Below are positions 1 through 8,720 of a stretch of DNA of 16,599 nucleotides, piece after piece. Numbering within the stretch: position 1 is the stretch's first letter; each line of letters begins with the position of its first letter. The notes under the pieces were generated by a model. The model was not told where the DNA came from. It saw nothing but the letters and a program-made list of their open reading frames with translations, and made no database searches. The position numbers were made by a program, and so were the translations under genes. Source of the stretch: an uncultured Collinsella sp. (GTDB taxonomy: Bacteria; Actinomycetota; Coriobacteriia; Coriobacteriales; Coriobacteriaceae); assembly GCA_902478365.1 (NCBI GenBank), contig CABSKX010000047.1:1-16599 (forward strand). Direction: 5' to 3'.

Positions 1-118
1 CGCGGGGTCCGTTCAGGCTGTTGCGTTGAGATTGAAAATCAACCCGCGATAAACGGTAGTTCGCTGCGGCAACTGCGACACATTCCGCCCGGCAAGTCCA
101 ATCGTGCTCCACGCACGG

Positions 119-1567
119 TTAATGCGCGAGGCGGTAGAAATCCATCGACGCCGCACCCTCGGCATGCAACCCCATCGCCGAAACCGCCGGCGAATAGGTA
201 CGGCTCGTAAGTGCCGCCTCGCCGCTGTTGGCAAAAATCTCGACCATCGTAGTGTCCGAAAGCACGCGCAGGTCGCGAAGCTCGCTGAGCTCGATCGACC
301 TTTGGTCGCGCCCATAGCCTTCGTCACCCATGTCGAGGGTAAGCATCCCGTCCGCATAACGTACAAAGACACCCTTGCGGATTTCGAGCTCGACCATCTT
401 GGCGCCCTCACAGGAAACCACAAGATCAAACAGGCGTCCCGGCTCCTCAACGGTTTCACCGCCTGTCGCGCGAACGCAGTCGCCGCGCATCCTCTCAATC
501 TCGTGCGCCGGCTGCTGGCAGAGCTTACCATCGCGCATGCTCAGCTCTCGCGGCACCGTCAACGCGCACTGCCACCCGCGCGCCACCGTCGGGTTTTCTG
601 CCGTCGCATCGGGGCAACCCGACCATCCGATCATCAAACGCCGGCCTGCAGCATCCTCAAAGGACTGCGGAGCATAGAAATCAAAACCGGCATCGACCAT
701 CGGGGGCATGCCCTGCCCGACGATTTTAAAGCTCGGCGCCTCCCAATCGGCCTCGATGGGGAACCACACGCACTGATGCGGATTGCGGTAACGCCAACCA
801 TCGGCAGGCACACCCTGCGGACAGCAAACGAGAATAAGCTCGCCATCGAGCTCAAACAGATCGGGGCACTCCCACATAAAGCCAAACTTCTCGCCCAACT
901 CAATGCGCGTCGCATAGCTCCAGTCCTCAAGATTGCGCGAGGTATAGACAAGCACGCAGCCACGGTCGTCTTTCGTACGAGCGCCCAGAACCATGTAGTA
1001 GATACCATCGTGCTCAAGGATCTTGGGGTCGCGCACGTGCGTACCGATATCGTCGGGGTAATCGACCGGTCCAACAGCTATGCACTTCTCGCCCAATTCG
1101 TCGGGATTCTCGGCAACCATATGAATCTGGTTTTGCTCACGGCCCGTCAACACGTAGTCGTAATCATCGCGGTCAAAATGCTTGACGTTGCCGGTATAGA
1201 AGTAGTGAATCTTGCCATCGCGTACAAAGGCAGAACCAGAATACGCTCCGTTCGAATCCAAATCGGAATCGGGGAACAGCACAGGGCCGTGATTCTCGTA
1301 CGTCACAAAATCCTTTGTCGTCAGATGGTTCCAAAGCACTGGACCGCCATGCGCAGCATCGAACGGATCGTATTGATGATAGATGTGATACGTATCACCA
1401 ATCTGAACCAAACCGTTGGGGTCGTTGAGCCAGCCAAGCTCAGGCTCCACATGGAACAGGAGCCTATCGGGGTCGGACGCGATGCGACCAGCCGTCTCAT
1501 CCTGTCCGGCACGCCACTGATCATAGTCCGCGCGTGTCACCTTATTTTTTTGATTAAACATCGCCAT
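119..1567 (-). CDS. scrB: Sucrose-6-phosphate hydrolase (GH32 beta-fructofuranosidase)
   Basis: A cytoplasmic GH32 hydrolase of 482 aa, the usual ScrB/SacA length, with no signal peptide. It should cleave sucrose 6-phosphate delivered by the PTS into glucose 6-phosphate and fructose. Visible motifs are WLNDPNG at residues 46-52 (nucleophile Asp49), YSGSA at 109-113, RDP at 179-181 (transition-state Asp180) and ECPD at 233-236 (acid/base Glu233). A beta-sandwich C-terminal domain follows from about residue 340, with the family-typical stretch MVEIFANSGEAALTSR near the end. Two ATGs lie six bases apart (Met1, Met3) behind a weak GAGAAAG, so the start is uncertain by two codons. It is the third gene of a minus-strand operon, 95 bp after the PTS gene, with a hairpin in the gap. 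The 118 bp downstream hold only a weak 5-bp hairpin and no recognisable gene start. The family call is near certain; sucrose-6-P rather than another fructoside phosphate is inferred from the PTS neighbour. Confidence 0.93.
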   Translation of the reverse strand: MAMFNQKNKVTRADYDQWRAGQDETAGRIASDPDRLLFHVEPELGWLNDPNGLVQIGDTYHIYHQYDPFDAAHGGPVLWNHLTTKDFVTYENHGPVLFPDSDLDSNGAYSGSAFVRDGKIHYFYTGNVKHFDRDDYDYVLTGREQNQIHMVAENPDELGEKCIAVGPVDYPDDIGTHVRDPKILEHDGIYYMVLGARTKDDRGCVLVYTSRNLEDWSYATRIELGEKFGFMWECPDLFELDGELILVCCPQGVPADGWRYRNPHQCVWFPIEADWEAPSFKIVGQGMPPMVDAGFDFYAPQSFEDAAGRRLMIGWSGCPDATAENPTVARGWQCALTVPRELSMRDGKLCQQPAHEIERMRGDCVRATGGETVEEPGRLFDLVVSCEGAKMVELEIRKGVFVRYADGMLTLDMGDEGYGRDQRSIELSELRDLRVLSDTTMVEIFANSGEAALTSRTYSPAVSAMGLHAEGAASMDFYRLAH

Positions 1568-1585
1568 TGACTTTCTCGTCTATAG

Positions 1586-1623
1586 GGAAGGACGCTCGAC
1601 TCGCACGAGCCGAGCGCCCTTCC
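1586..1623 (-). other. Intercistronic hairpin between PTS gene and scrB
   Basis: A 13-bp inverted repeat (1586-1598 with 1611-1623) lies in the gap between the PTS stop and the scrB start. In the minus-strand transcript every position pairs, one as G-U; on the plus strand that position is an A-C mismatch, so the minus-strand RNA is the form that folds. The loop bases can extend the stem. There is no U-tract, so it is not a standard terminator. It may stabilise the upstream mRNA end or dampen read-through into scrB. Confidence 0.6.
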
Positions 1624-1662
1624 TCAAATGGACTTATCCGCACATTACGCTGAACGGCTCAA

Positions 1663-3114
1663 CTAGAAGCTGACATCGAAGCCAGCACCAGCGCCCTCTT
1701 CATCGGTGGTCGGAACGCCCTTTGCCTTGTTGTAGGCAAAGATCAAGAAGATCGGCACGATAAAGGCGATAAGATTACCAGCCACATACCACACGAGAGT
1801 CTCGGGCGTAACGATGAGCAGGCCAAGCACACCGGTCAGACCCTGACCGATAGCGCGCACTTCAAAGAACTTCACGAAGGCACCGCCGCAGCCTGCACCG
1901 ATGCATGCGCAGATGAACGGAATGATCGAATAGCGCATGTTTGCAGCGAAGATAGCGGGCTCGGAGATACCGACCAGCGTCGGAATAAAGGACGACATGC
2001 AGATGTTGCGCTCTTTGGAGTGCTTCTTGTGAATGAGGTACATGCCGATGGCGCCGCCGCCCTGGGCGATGATGGAAACCGACCAGATGGCCTGGATGTA
2101 GTTGAAGCCAGTCGTGGCAACGAGGTTGGCCTCGATACCCTGGATGAACTGATGCGTACCGGTAACGACGAGCGGCTGCAGGAACGCGGCGAAGACAAAG
2201 GCACCAAAGACGCCCATTCTGTTGTACAGGACATCGATTACGCCAGCGAGGACGTCGCCGATCAGGTTGCCGAGCGGGCCGAACACGGTGAACAGGGCAA
2301 CGTTAGCAAGAATCAGGGTAACGGTCGGGACAAAGACAAACGAGACGACCTCGGGGATGTACTTCTGGGCAATCTTTTCGACCTTGGCCATAAACCAGGC
2401 AGTCAGGATTGCAGGGAACACACCGCCCTGGAAAGCAACCATGGGAATGGATAGCGGACCGAAGTTCCAGTACTCAGCACCCGTCGGGTCCATAACGAAC
2501 GTGTTACGGTTCATAAGACTCGGGTGAACCATGACGATACCGACGAGGATGCCCAGGATCGGGTTACCGCCAAAACGCTTGACCGCGCTGTACATAACCA
2601 GGACAGGCAGGTAGTCGAACGTGGTGGCGATAATGGCAAAGAAGCTTGCGAGGTTCTTGAGGAACTCGCTGTGATCGGCGAGACTACCCTCCATGCCAAA
2701 GAGGCCGTTGGCAACGATCAACGACTTAAGGCCGATGATGATAGCGGCACCGACGAAGGCAGGAATGATGGGGATAAAGATGTCCGAGAACACCTTGAGG
2801 ACCGAGAAGAACTTGCCTTTCTTGTCCGCCTCGGCACCCTTGACCTCGGAAGCGCTAATCTCCTTGACGCCCGTCAGAGCCATAAACTCATCGTAAACCT
2901 TGTTGACGGTACCGGTACCAAAGATGATCATGAGCTGGCCGCTGTTGTACAGCACGCCCTTGACGCCATCGATGTTCTCGAGCTCGGCCTTGTTGTATTT
3001 GCTCGTATCCTTGAGCACCAGACGCAGACGGGTCACGCAATGCGTGGCGCCCTCGATGTTCTCCAGTCCGCCGACGTTGTCGACGACTTGCTGGGACACT
3101 GCCTTGTAGTCCAT
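1663..3114 (-). CDS. PTS sugar transporter EIIBC, sucrose/fructoside type (no EIIA domain)
   Basis: An integral membrane PTS permease of the glucose/sucrose superfamily that imports and phosphorylates its sugar. Residues 1-90 form the EIIB domain with the phosphorylation site THCVTRLR (Cys26). A hydrophobic EIIC domain follows from about residue 105, with the conserved GISEP motif near residue 382, several membrane spans and a short hydrophilic tail. At 483 aa there is no room for a C-terminal EIIA, so phosphate must come from an EIIA encoded elsewhere. The start chosen is the ATG at 3114, which has GGAGAGG at good spacing; an ATG four codons upstream (3126) has AGGA touching it and is less likely. 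It lies 45 bp after the upstream GH32 gene and is probably co-transcribed. Sucrose is the most likely substrate because scrB follows; trehalose-type relatives look similar, and the unusual GH32 upstream could mean another fructoside. Confidence 0.9.
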   Translation of the reverse strand: MDYKAVSQQVVDNVGGLENIEGATHCVTRLRLVLKDTSKYNKAELENIDGVKGVLYNSGQLMIIFGTGTVNKVYDEFMALTGVKEISASEVKGAEADKKGKFFSVLKVFSDIFIPIIPAFVGAAIIIGLKSLIVANGLFGMEGSLADHSEFLKNLASFFAIIATTFDYLPVLVMYSAVKRFGGNPILGILVGIVMVHPSLMNRNTFVMDPTGAEYWNFGPLSIPMVAFQGGVFPAILTAWFMAKVEKIAQKYIPEVVSFVFVPTVTLILANVALFTVFGPLGNLIGDVLAGVIDVLYNRMGVFGAFVFAAFLQPLVVTGTHQFIQGIEANLVATTGFNYIQAIWSVSIIAQGGGAIGMYLIHKKHSKERNICMSSFIPTLVGISEPAIFAANMRYSIIPFICACIGAGCGGAFVKFFEVRAIGQGLTGVLGLLIVTPETLVWYVAGNLIAFIVPIFLIFAYNKAKGVPTTDEEGAGAGFDVSF

Positions 3115-3159
3115 GTTCCTCTCCATTCCTTTTCTAAATCATAAAACGGTTCGTTGCCG

Positions 3160-4542
3160 CTACAGAGACGCGATCGTTGCGTTTGCGCACTTGAGCGCAC
3201 CGTCGGTGACGGTAAGCGCCACACCCTGGCCCTGCTTGTTGCAGAAGCGAGCGTTGAGCGCAACATCATCGACAAAGATGGTCGCGATGTCGTCGTCGAC
3301 GACCAGACGCACATGGTGAGTGCCCTCGCCCTTAAAGAACAACGGACGCTCGAGGCCCATGTTGTTGACCTGGAACCACGGGTACTGGGGAGCCGGCGTG
3401 AACTCGAGCTTGCCCTCGCGCAGGTTGGCGCGGAACTCATAGGCAAGACCGGTCTCGGCGTCCTCGGCGAACTTGACCGAGAAGCCGGCAGCGTTACCGC
3501 CGAGCTCAATGTCGGCATCGAGCAAGTAGGTGGAGCCGGCATCCGCGGCGAGCACCTGCTCGACCTTGCCCGACTCGCAGGAAAGCTCAAAGGTCTCGAC
3601 TGCCTTAGCCTCGCCAAAGGCGCCAAGCATGCTGTCGGGGAGCTTGGTGCCGAGCGTTCCGTCGGCACGCTGAACGATCTCGAGGGGCATAAAGGTGCCA
3701 CCCCATAGGTAAGAGCTGGGGTCGCCGCCCTCGTCACGCGTAGGAACCCAACCAAAGAGAACGCGACGCTCGCCATCGAATGCGGTGCGAGCGGCGTAGT
3801 ACGCGCGGCCGTCGAAGGAGTCGTCAGCGGGGGTAATCCAAGGACCGTTGATGGACTTGGACATGCGGTAACGGGTCTTGTTGCCGTCGCTGTACTCGGA
3901 AAAGACGAGGTACCACCAGTCGCCCATCTTAAAGAGATCAGGCATCTCAAACATGGTGTACAGGCCCGGGTTCCACCAGTCGCCCTGGAACTCCCAGTTG
4001 GTCAGATCCTTGGAGGTGAACTTGACCAGGCGGCCGGTCATCAGACGCTTGTCCTCGCCCACACGCGTGCCGAGGATGAGCATGTACTCTTCGTTCTCCT
4101 CATCCCAAAGCACAAAGGGATCGCGCCAGTTGCGGTCATCGTAACCCTCCTGGGGCGGAAGCAGCGTCTCGGCGATGTTCTTCTCCCACTTGACGGCGTC
4201 GTCGCTCGTTGCGTGAAGAAGAACCTGCTTCATCAAACGTGCGCGGACCTTATCGCGATTGCAACCAGTGTAGAGCGCATGGTACTTGTCGCCCACCTTA
4301 AACACCGTGCCGGCATAAATGTACTGGTCGACTTCCTCGTCGCCGCCACGCTCAAGGCTCTCGCCAAAGTCCTTGTAGTTGACGAAATCCTTGGTCGTAG
4401 CGAGTGCCCAGCCAAACGGCTCTCCGAAAGGTTCGGGGTTACGCGTGTCACGCTGATGATAGAGATAGAACGTGCCGTCCTCGCCGTACGGCATGATGTC
4501 GCCTACCCAAATTCCCTCAGGCTGGTAATACACCTTGTGCAT
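3160..4542 (-). CDS. Non-canonical GH32 family hydrolase, first gene of the fructoside operon
   Basis: A 460-aa protein with GH32 architecture: an N-terminal five-bladed propeller (about 1-310) and a C-terminal beta-sandwich (about 325-460, with HHVRLVVDDDIATIFVDD typical of the GH32 C domain). It has no signal peptide and is therefore intracellular. The usual WxNDPNG nucleophile motif is replaced by WVGDIMP (residues 12-18, candidate nucleophile Asp15). WRDP (139-142) and EMPD (199-202, acid/base candidate Glu199) are kept. It is clearly divergent from the canonical GH32 encoded two genes downstream. The start is ATG 4542 with AAGGA eight bases upstream; a GTG at 4560 lies upstream of that ribosome-binding site and is rejected. 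The operon promoter lies directly upstream. It likely acts on a fructose-containing or related glycoside phosphate brought in by the PTS; the exact substrate is unknown. Confidence 0.85.
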   Translation of the reverse strand: MHKVYYQPEGIWVGDIMPYGEDGTFYLYHQRDTRNPEPFGEPFGWALATTKDFVNYKDFGESLERGGDEEVDQYIYAGTVFKVGDKYHALYTGCNRDKVRARLMKQVLLHATSDDAVKWEKNIAETLLPPQEGYDDRNWRDPFVLWDEENEEYMLILGTRVGEDKRLMTGRLVKFTSKDLTNWEFQGDWWNPGLYTMFEMPDLFKMGDWWYLVFSEYSDGNKTRYRMSKSINGPWITPADDSFDGRAYYAARTAFDGERRVLFGWVPTRDEGGDPSSYLWGGTFMPLEIVQRADGTLGTKLPDSMLGAFGEAKAVETFELSCESGKVEQVLAADAGSTYLLDADIELGGNAAGFSVKFAEDAETGLAYEFRANLREGKLEFTPAPQYPWFQVNNMGLERPLFFKGEGTHHVRLVVDDDIATIFVDDVALNARFCNKQGQGVALTVTDGALKCANATIASL

Positions 4543-4584
4543 CCGAGACTTCCTTTCCACGACATACTAACTCGGTACAATGGC

Positions 4585-4613
4585 AAGATATGTCAATCGT
4601 TTTCATATGTCAA
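4585..4613 (-). promoter_or_regulatory. Promoter of the GH32-PTS-scrB operon
   Basis: On the minus strand, a perfect -35 TTGACA (4613-4608) is followed after 17 bp by TATCTT (4590-4585, four of six consensus). Transcription would begin near 4578, giving a leader of about 35 nt before the ATG at 4542. The promoter is embedded in two tandem operator copies, so repressor binding would block RNA polymerase directly. Confidence 0.7.
4590..4606 (+). promoter_or_regulatory. LacI-type operator O1 (tandem copy 1)
   Basis: ATGTCAATCGTTTTCAT. It matches the 17-bp motif shared by four sites in this locus and lies in the spacer between -10 and -35 of the operon promoter. The central CG with A/T-rich flanks is typical of LacI-family operators. 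Confidence 0.75.
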
Positions 4614-4623
4614 ACGTTTTCAC
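4607..4623 (+). promoter_or_regulatory. LacI-type operator O2 (tandem copy 2)
   Basis: ATGTCAAACGTTTTCAC. It directly abuts O1, giving a 17-bp period, and covers the -35 box. Its core AAACGTTT is a perfect palindrome. Confidence 0.78.
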
Positions 4624-4653
4624 ACCAATACATCTTTTCGCAGTTCCAGTCGT

Positions 4654-4670
4654 CGGCAAACGGTTGACAT
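4654..4670 (-). promoter_or_regulatory. LacI-type operator O3 (upstream, inverted)
   Basis: On the minus strand it reads ATGTCAACCGTTTGCCG, agreeing with the consensus in the left half and core. It lies about 50 bp upstream of O1/O2 in the opposite orientation. It may help loop DNA or raise local repressor concentration. Confidence 0.6.
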
Positions 4671-4725
4671 ATGCCGGTGAACGGTCATCAGAGGCGTTTG
4701 AGGAATTCTTTTGGCACGGGATGAA

Positions 4726-5736
4726 CTACGCGGTTTTGCCCTCAATGAGTTCAACGGGGAGCTTGATATTCGATTCGGGATTATCGCCGTTAATAAGAGC
4801 GATGATGGATTGCGCCGCGAGCTCTCCGATGCGATCGATATCTTGACGTACGGTTGTTAAGTCAGGCATAAACGTCATAGTTCGGCGGGCACCATCCGCG
4901 CCCACGACCTTAATATCGTCTGGAGCGCTCAAGCCGCGCTGCTTCATCACGTTGAGACAGATGGCCGCCATCGTATCGTCTCCCGCAAAGATGCCGTCAA
5001 TATCGGGGTTCTCATCGAGGATCTTCGCAACGACCGCGCCCTTTTCGTCGTCGGGCTTAACGAACTCAACCTCACGGACAAGCGCGGACAAACCGGCCTG
5101 CTCAACAACATCGAGGTAGGCATCGGTACGCTTATTGGCAGGCATGCGCATGCGGCTATTGCTGCGCAGGCACAGGATACGCCTGCAGCCGTCATCAATC
5201 AGACGGCGCGTGGCGAGCTCGCCAATGCCATAGCTGTCACTTGCAATCTGGACAGAGCCCTCGCCAAGATCGCAGTCGATGCCAACCAGGCTCAAGCCCA
5301 TCTCGGCATATGCCTCGGCACCGATATTGAGGGAGTTGACGATGACGCCGTCGACCATATTGCGGCGGAGCATGTCAATATAGGAACGCTCAAGATCGGG
5401 TCGATTGGCGCTGTTGCACAGCAACATCTTAAAGCCGTTTTCCGCTAACGTGCGCTCGACCGCCTGCACAGCCTGAGCATGGAACGGGCTGCTCACAAAG
5501 GGAACGATCATACCGATAAGATTCAGGCGACCGTTGAGCATGGCACGGGCGATATCGTTGGGCGTATAGTTGATGCGCTCCATCGCGGCATGGACCTTAT
5601 CGCGGGTCTCTTGGCTAATATAGCCGCGATTATTAAGCACGCGAGATACCGTAGTAGGCGAAACCCCCGCCACCGCCGCAACTTCCTTGATGCCAGGCTT
5701 AGCCGTATCCTTAGAACGAGCACTCTCGCGAGCCAT
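4726..5736 (-). CDS. LacI-family transcriptional repressor of the fructoside operon
   Basis: A 336-aa LacI/GalR regulator. The N-terminal helix-turn-helix spans about residues 16-36 (IKEVAAVAGVSPTTVSRVLN), followed by a hinge helix (ARAMLNGR) and a periplasmic-binding-protein-like sugar domain from about residue 72 (LIGMIVPFVSSPFH) to the end. The start chosen is ATG 5736, preceded by GGGGGAGG at ideal spacing. Upstream ATGs at 5757 and 5751 sit on or next to that ribosome-binding site, and the operator overlaps them. It is encoded just upstream of the GH32-PTS-scrB operon in the same direction, with 183 bp between that contain three operator copies. A fourth copy in its own leader suggests autoregulation. 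The effector is probably a fructoside or its phosphate; this is inferred from context only. Confidence 0.92.
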   Translation of the reverse strand: MARESARSKDTAKPGIKEVAAVAGVSPTTVSRVLNNRGYISQETRDKVHAAMERINYTPNDIARAMLNGRLNLIGMIVPFVSSPFHAQAVQAVERTLAENGFKMLLCNSANRPDLERSYIDMLRRNMVDGVIVNSLNIGAEAYAEMGLSLVGIDCDLGEGSVQIASDSYGIGELATRRLIDDGCRRILCLRSNSRMRMPANKRTDAYLDVVEQAGLSALVREVEFVKPDDEKGAVVAKILDENPDIDGIFAGDDTMAAICLNVMKQRGLSAPDDIKVVGADGARRTMTFMPDLTTVRQDIDRIGELAAQSIIALINGDNPESNIKLPVELIEGKTA

Positions 5737-5755
5737 AGCACCCTCCCCCATCAAC

Positions 5756-5772
5756 ATGTCATACGTTTACAT
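5756..5772 (+). promoter_or_regulatory. LacI-type operator O4 at the lacI leader
   Basis: ATGTCATACGTTTACAT. It is the fourth copy of the local 17-bp motif, ending about 20 bp upstream of the lacI start codon, where a bound repressor would block lacI transcription. I did not find a convincing -35/-10 pair for lacI itself. Confidence 0.72.
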
Positions 5773-5885
5773 ACGAACAAAGCATACCCCAACAACAGCG
5801 GGAAGACGGTAACAGCACAAGTAAGTAAACGACTCATCCAACTAATTAGGAGAGTTCCGCCTAAAGGGTGACTACACAGGACCCC

Positions 5886-6015
5886 CGCCGGGCCGCTTTG
5901 GGTTACTTTCCAAAACATTTCCGCAGGACGCAAAGGGCTCCGCCGCGCGAAGCGCGCAGCGGAGCCCTTTGCATGTCCGAGGACGTTTTGGGAGGTAGCC
6001 CAAACAGCCCCGGCG
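5886..6015. repeat. 130-bp imperfect palindrome between the pyruvate formate-lyase genes and lacI
   Basis: A nested inverted repeat. The inner arms 5931-5943 and 5959-5971 pair perfectly over 13 bp, continuing after one mismatch into GCGCG/CGCGC. The middle arms 5897-5916 and 5985-6004 pair at 20 of 20 positions when three G-U pairs are allowed on the plus strand. The outer arms 5886-5892 and 6009-6015 pair over 7 bp. There is no U-tract on either strand, so it is not a classical terminator, although it could still hinder read-through between the two minus-strand units. It could be a REP-like or miniature palindromic element or an unrecognised structured RNA. The remaining bases between lacI and the small glycyl-radical gene (5773-5885 and 6016-6037) show nothing I recognise. 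Confidence 0.75.
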
Positions 6016-6037
6016 ATCCTGCGGGAGTTAAACCCCT

Positions 6038-6289
6038 TTAGAACTTGTTGTGGAAGGTACGCGCAATGACCTCGTCCTGCTGCTCCTTGGTGAGCGTGTG
6101 GAAGTTCACGGCATAGCCGGAAACGCGGATGGTCAGCTGCGGGTACTTCTCGGGGTGAGCCTGAGCGTCGAGCAACGTCTCACGGTTGAAGACGTTGATG
6201 TTCAGGTGGTGGCCACCCTTCTCGGCGTAAGCGTCGAGCATGTGGACCAGGTTATCGGCCTGAGTCTCGGAAACTTCAGAAACCTTCAT
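6038..6289 (-). CDS. grcA: Stand-alone glycyl-radical domain of pyruvate formate-lyase (GrcA/YfiD-like)
   Basis: An 83-aa protein that is essentially only the C-terminal glycyl-radical domain of pyruvate formate-lyase. It contains HHLNINVFNRETLLDA (27-42), PEKYPQLTI (46-54) and RVSGYAVNF (55-63) with the radical-bearing Gly58. A PFL-activating enzyme would abstract hydrogen from this glycine; none is encoded in the window. The catalytic PFL gene 85 bp upstream in the same direction lacks this domain, so this protein probably supplies the radical as an obligatory subunit, not only as an oxygen-damage spare part as E. coli GrcA does. It has a strong ribosome-binding site, AGGAG seven bases before the ATG. 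Cytoplasmic. The family is certain; the obligatory role is inferred. Confidence 0.93.
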   Translation of the reverse strand: MKVSEVSETQADNLVHMLDAYAEKGGHHLNINVFNRETLLDAQAHPEKYPQLTIRVSGYAVNFHTLTKEQQDEVIARTFHNKF

Positions 6290-6312
6290 AATGTGTCTCC
6301 TTCGATCGATAG

Positions 6313-6332
6313 GCGCCGGCCGAAACCGGCGC
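6313..6332 (-). other. GC-rich intercistronic hairpin before the glycyl-radical gene
   Basis: GCGCCGG (6313-6319) pairs with CCGGCGC (6326-6332) around a 6-nt loop, between the two PFL genes and about 24 bp upstream of the small gene's start. No U-tract follows. It may act as an RNA processing or stability element. Confidence 0.55.
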
Positions 6333-6348
6333 GCTAATCAGTAATCGT

Positions 6349-6373
6349 TATTGTTAGTATAGCACTAACAATA
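6349..6373 (-). other. Hairpin directly after the PFL catalytic gene
   Basis: TATTGTTAGT (6349-6358) and ACTAACAATA (6364-6373) form a perfect 10-bp stem with a 5-nt loop. It begins one base after the catalytic gene's stop codon in the transcript. It is AT-rich and has no terminal U-tract. Confidence 0.6.
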
Positions 6374-6374
6374 G

Positions 6375-8426
<2,052 letters not shown>

Positions 8427-8429
8427 TGT

Positions 8430-8449
8430 GTAACCACGCTCCTAGTTAC
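8430..8449 (-). other. Small hairpin around the pflB ribosome-binding site
   Basis: GTAAC and GTTAC (8445-8449 and 8430-8434 on the minus strand) pair around a 10-nt loop that contains AGGAG. Folding would bring the otherwise distant (12-nt) ribosome-binding site closer to the ATG. A stem of only 5 bp makes this tentative. Confidence 0.3.
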
Positions 8450-8540
8450 GTGTAATGCGGCGCTCTCTCACACCGCTGCTTATTGAATTCTTGAATTTTC
8501 GGCTTGCACTACCGGCTTCTTCCGTTCTTCACCACACGCT

Positions 8541-8565
8541 GGTGCAGGAAAAACGTTTGTCCACC
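8541..8565. promoter_or_regulatory. LacI-type palindrome in the pflB leader
   Basis: GGAAAAACGTTTGTCC (8547-8562) is a 16-bp palindrome with seven of eight matched pairs around CG, flanked by GGT/ACC. The core AAACGTTT resembles the operators of the fructoside operon and catabolite-response-type sites, but the outer bases differ. It is a possible site for a global LacI-family (CcpA-like) regulator. Confidence 0.35.
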
Positions 8566-8655
8566 TTGGAACTACAACCCAAAACCCAAGATTTCACCCG
8601 TCTGAGAAGGATAACATAGCGACCCTCTCCATCTGGGCTGTTATATGTTTCTTTT

Positions 8656-8683
8656 TTTATATCATAAGGGCGTTTTTTACAAA
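8656..8683 (-). promoter_or_regulatory. Candidate pflB promoter
   Basis: On the minus strand, TTTGTA (8683-8678) and TATAAA (8661-8656) are separated by 16 bp. Transcription would begin near 8649, giving a leader of more than 200 nt before pflB. The -10 is good and the -35 moderate; closer promoters were not convincing. Confidence 0.4.
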
Positions 8684-8701
8684 CCCGCAGGAAATGAGAG
8701 C

Positions 8702-8720
8702 GTGAACAACTACCGTTCAC
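8702..8720. promoter_or_regulatory. Inverted repeat GTGAAC-N7-GTTCAC upstream of the candidate pflB promoter
   Basis: GTGAAC (8702-8707) and GTTCAC (8715-8720) form a perfect 6-bp dyad. A third GTTCAC lies at 8757-8762. It is placed about 20 bp upstream of the candidate -35, where an activator could bind. No regulator can be named. Confidence 0.3.

Noticed and set aside
104..1570. 488-codon open frame on the plus strand across scrB
   Set aside because: It is antisense to a complete GH32 gene with all catalytic motifs. High GC gives long antisense frames, and no family resemblance is visible.
6290..6374. Possibility that the split pyruvate formate-lyase is a recent frameshift pseudogene
   Set aside because: The halves are separated by 85 bp with two hairpins and a strong ribosome-binding site, the split falls at the domain boundary, and both halves keep all key residues.
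8427..8650. A ZTP (pfl-type) riboswitch in the pflB leader
   Set aside because: The conserved core segments of that RNA could not be found in the leader.
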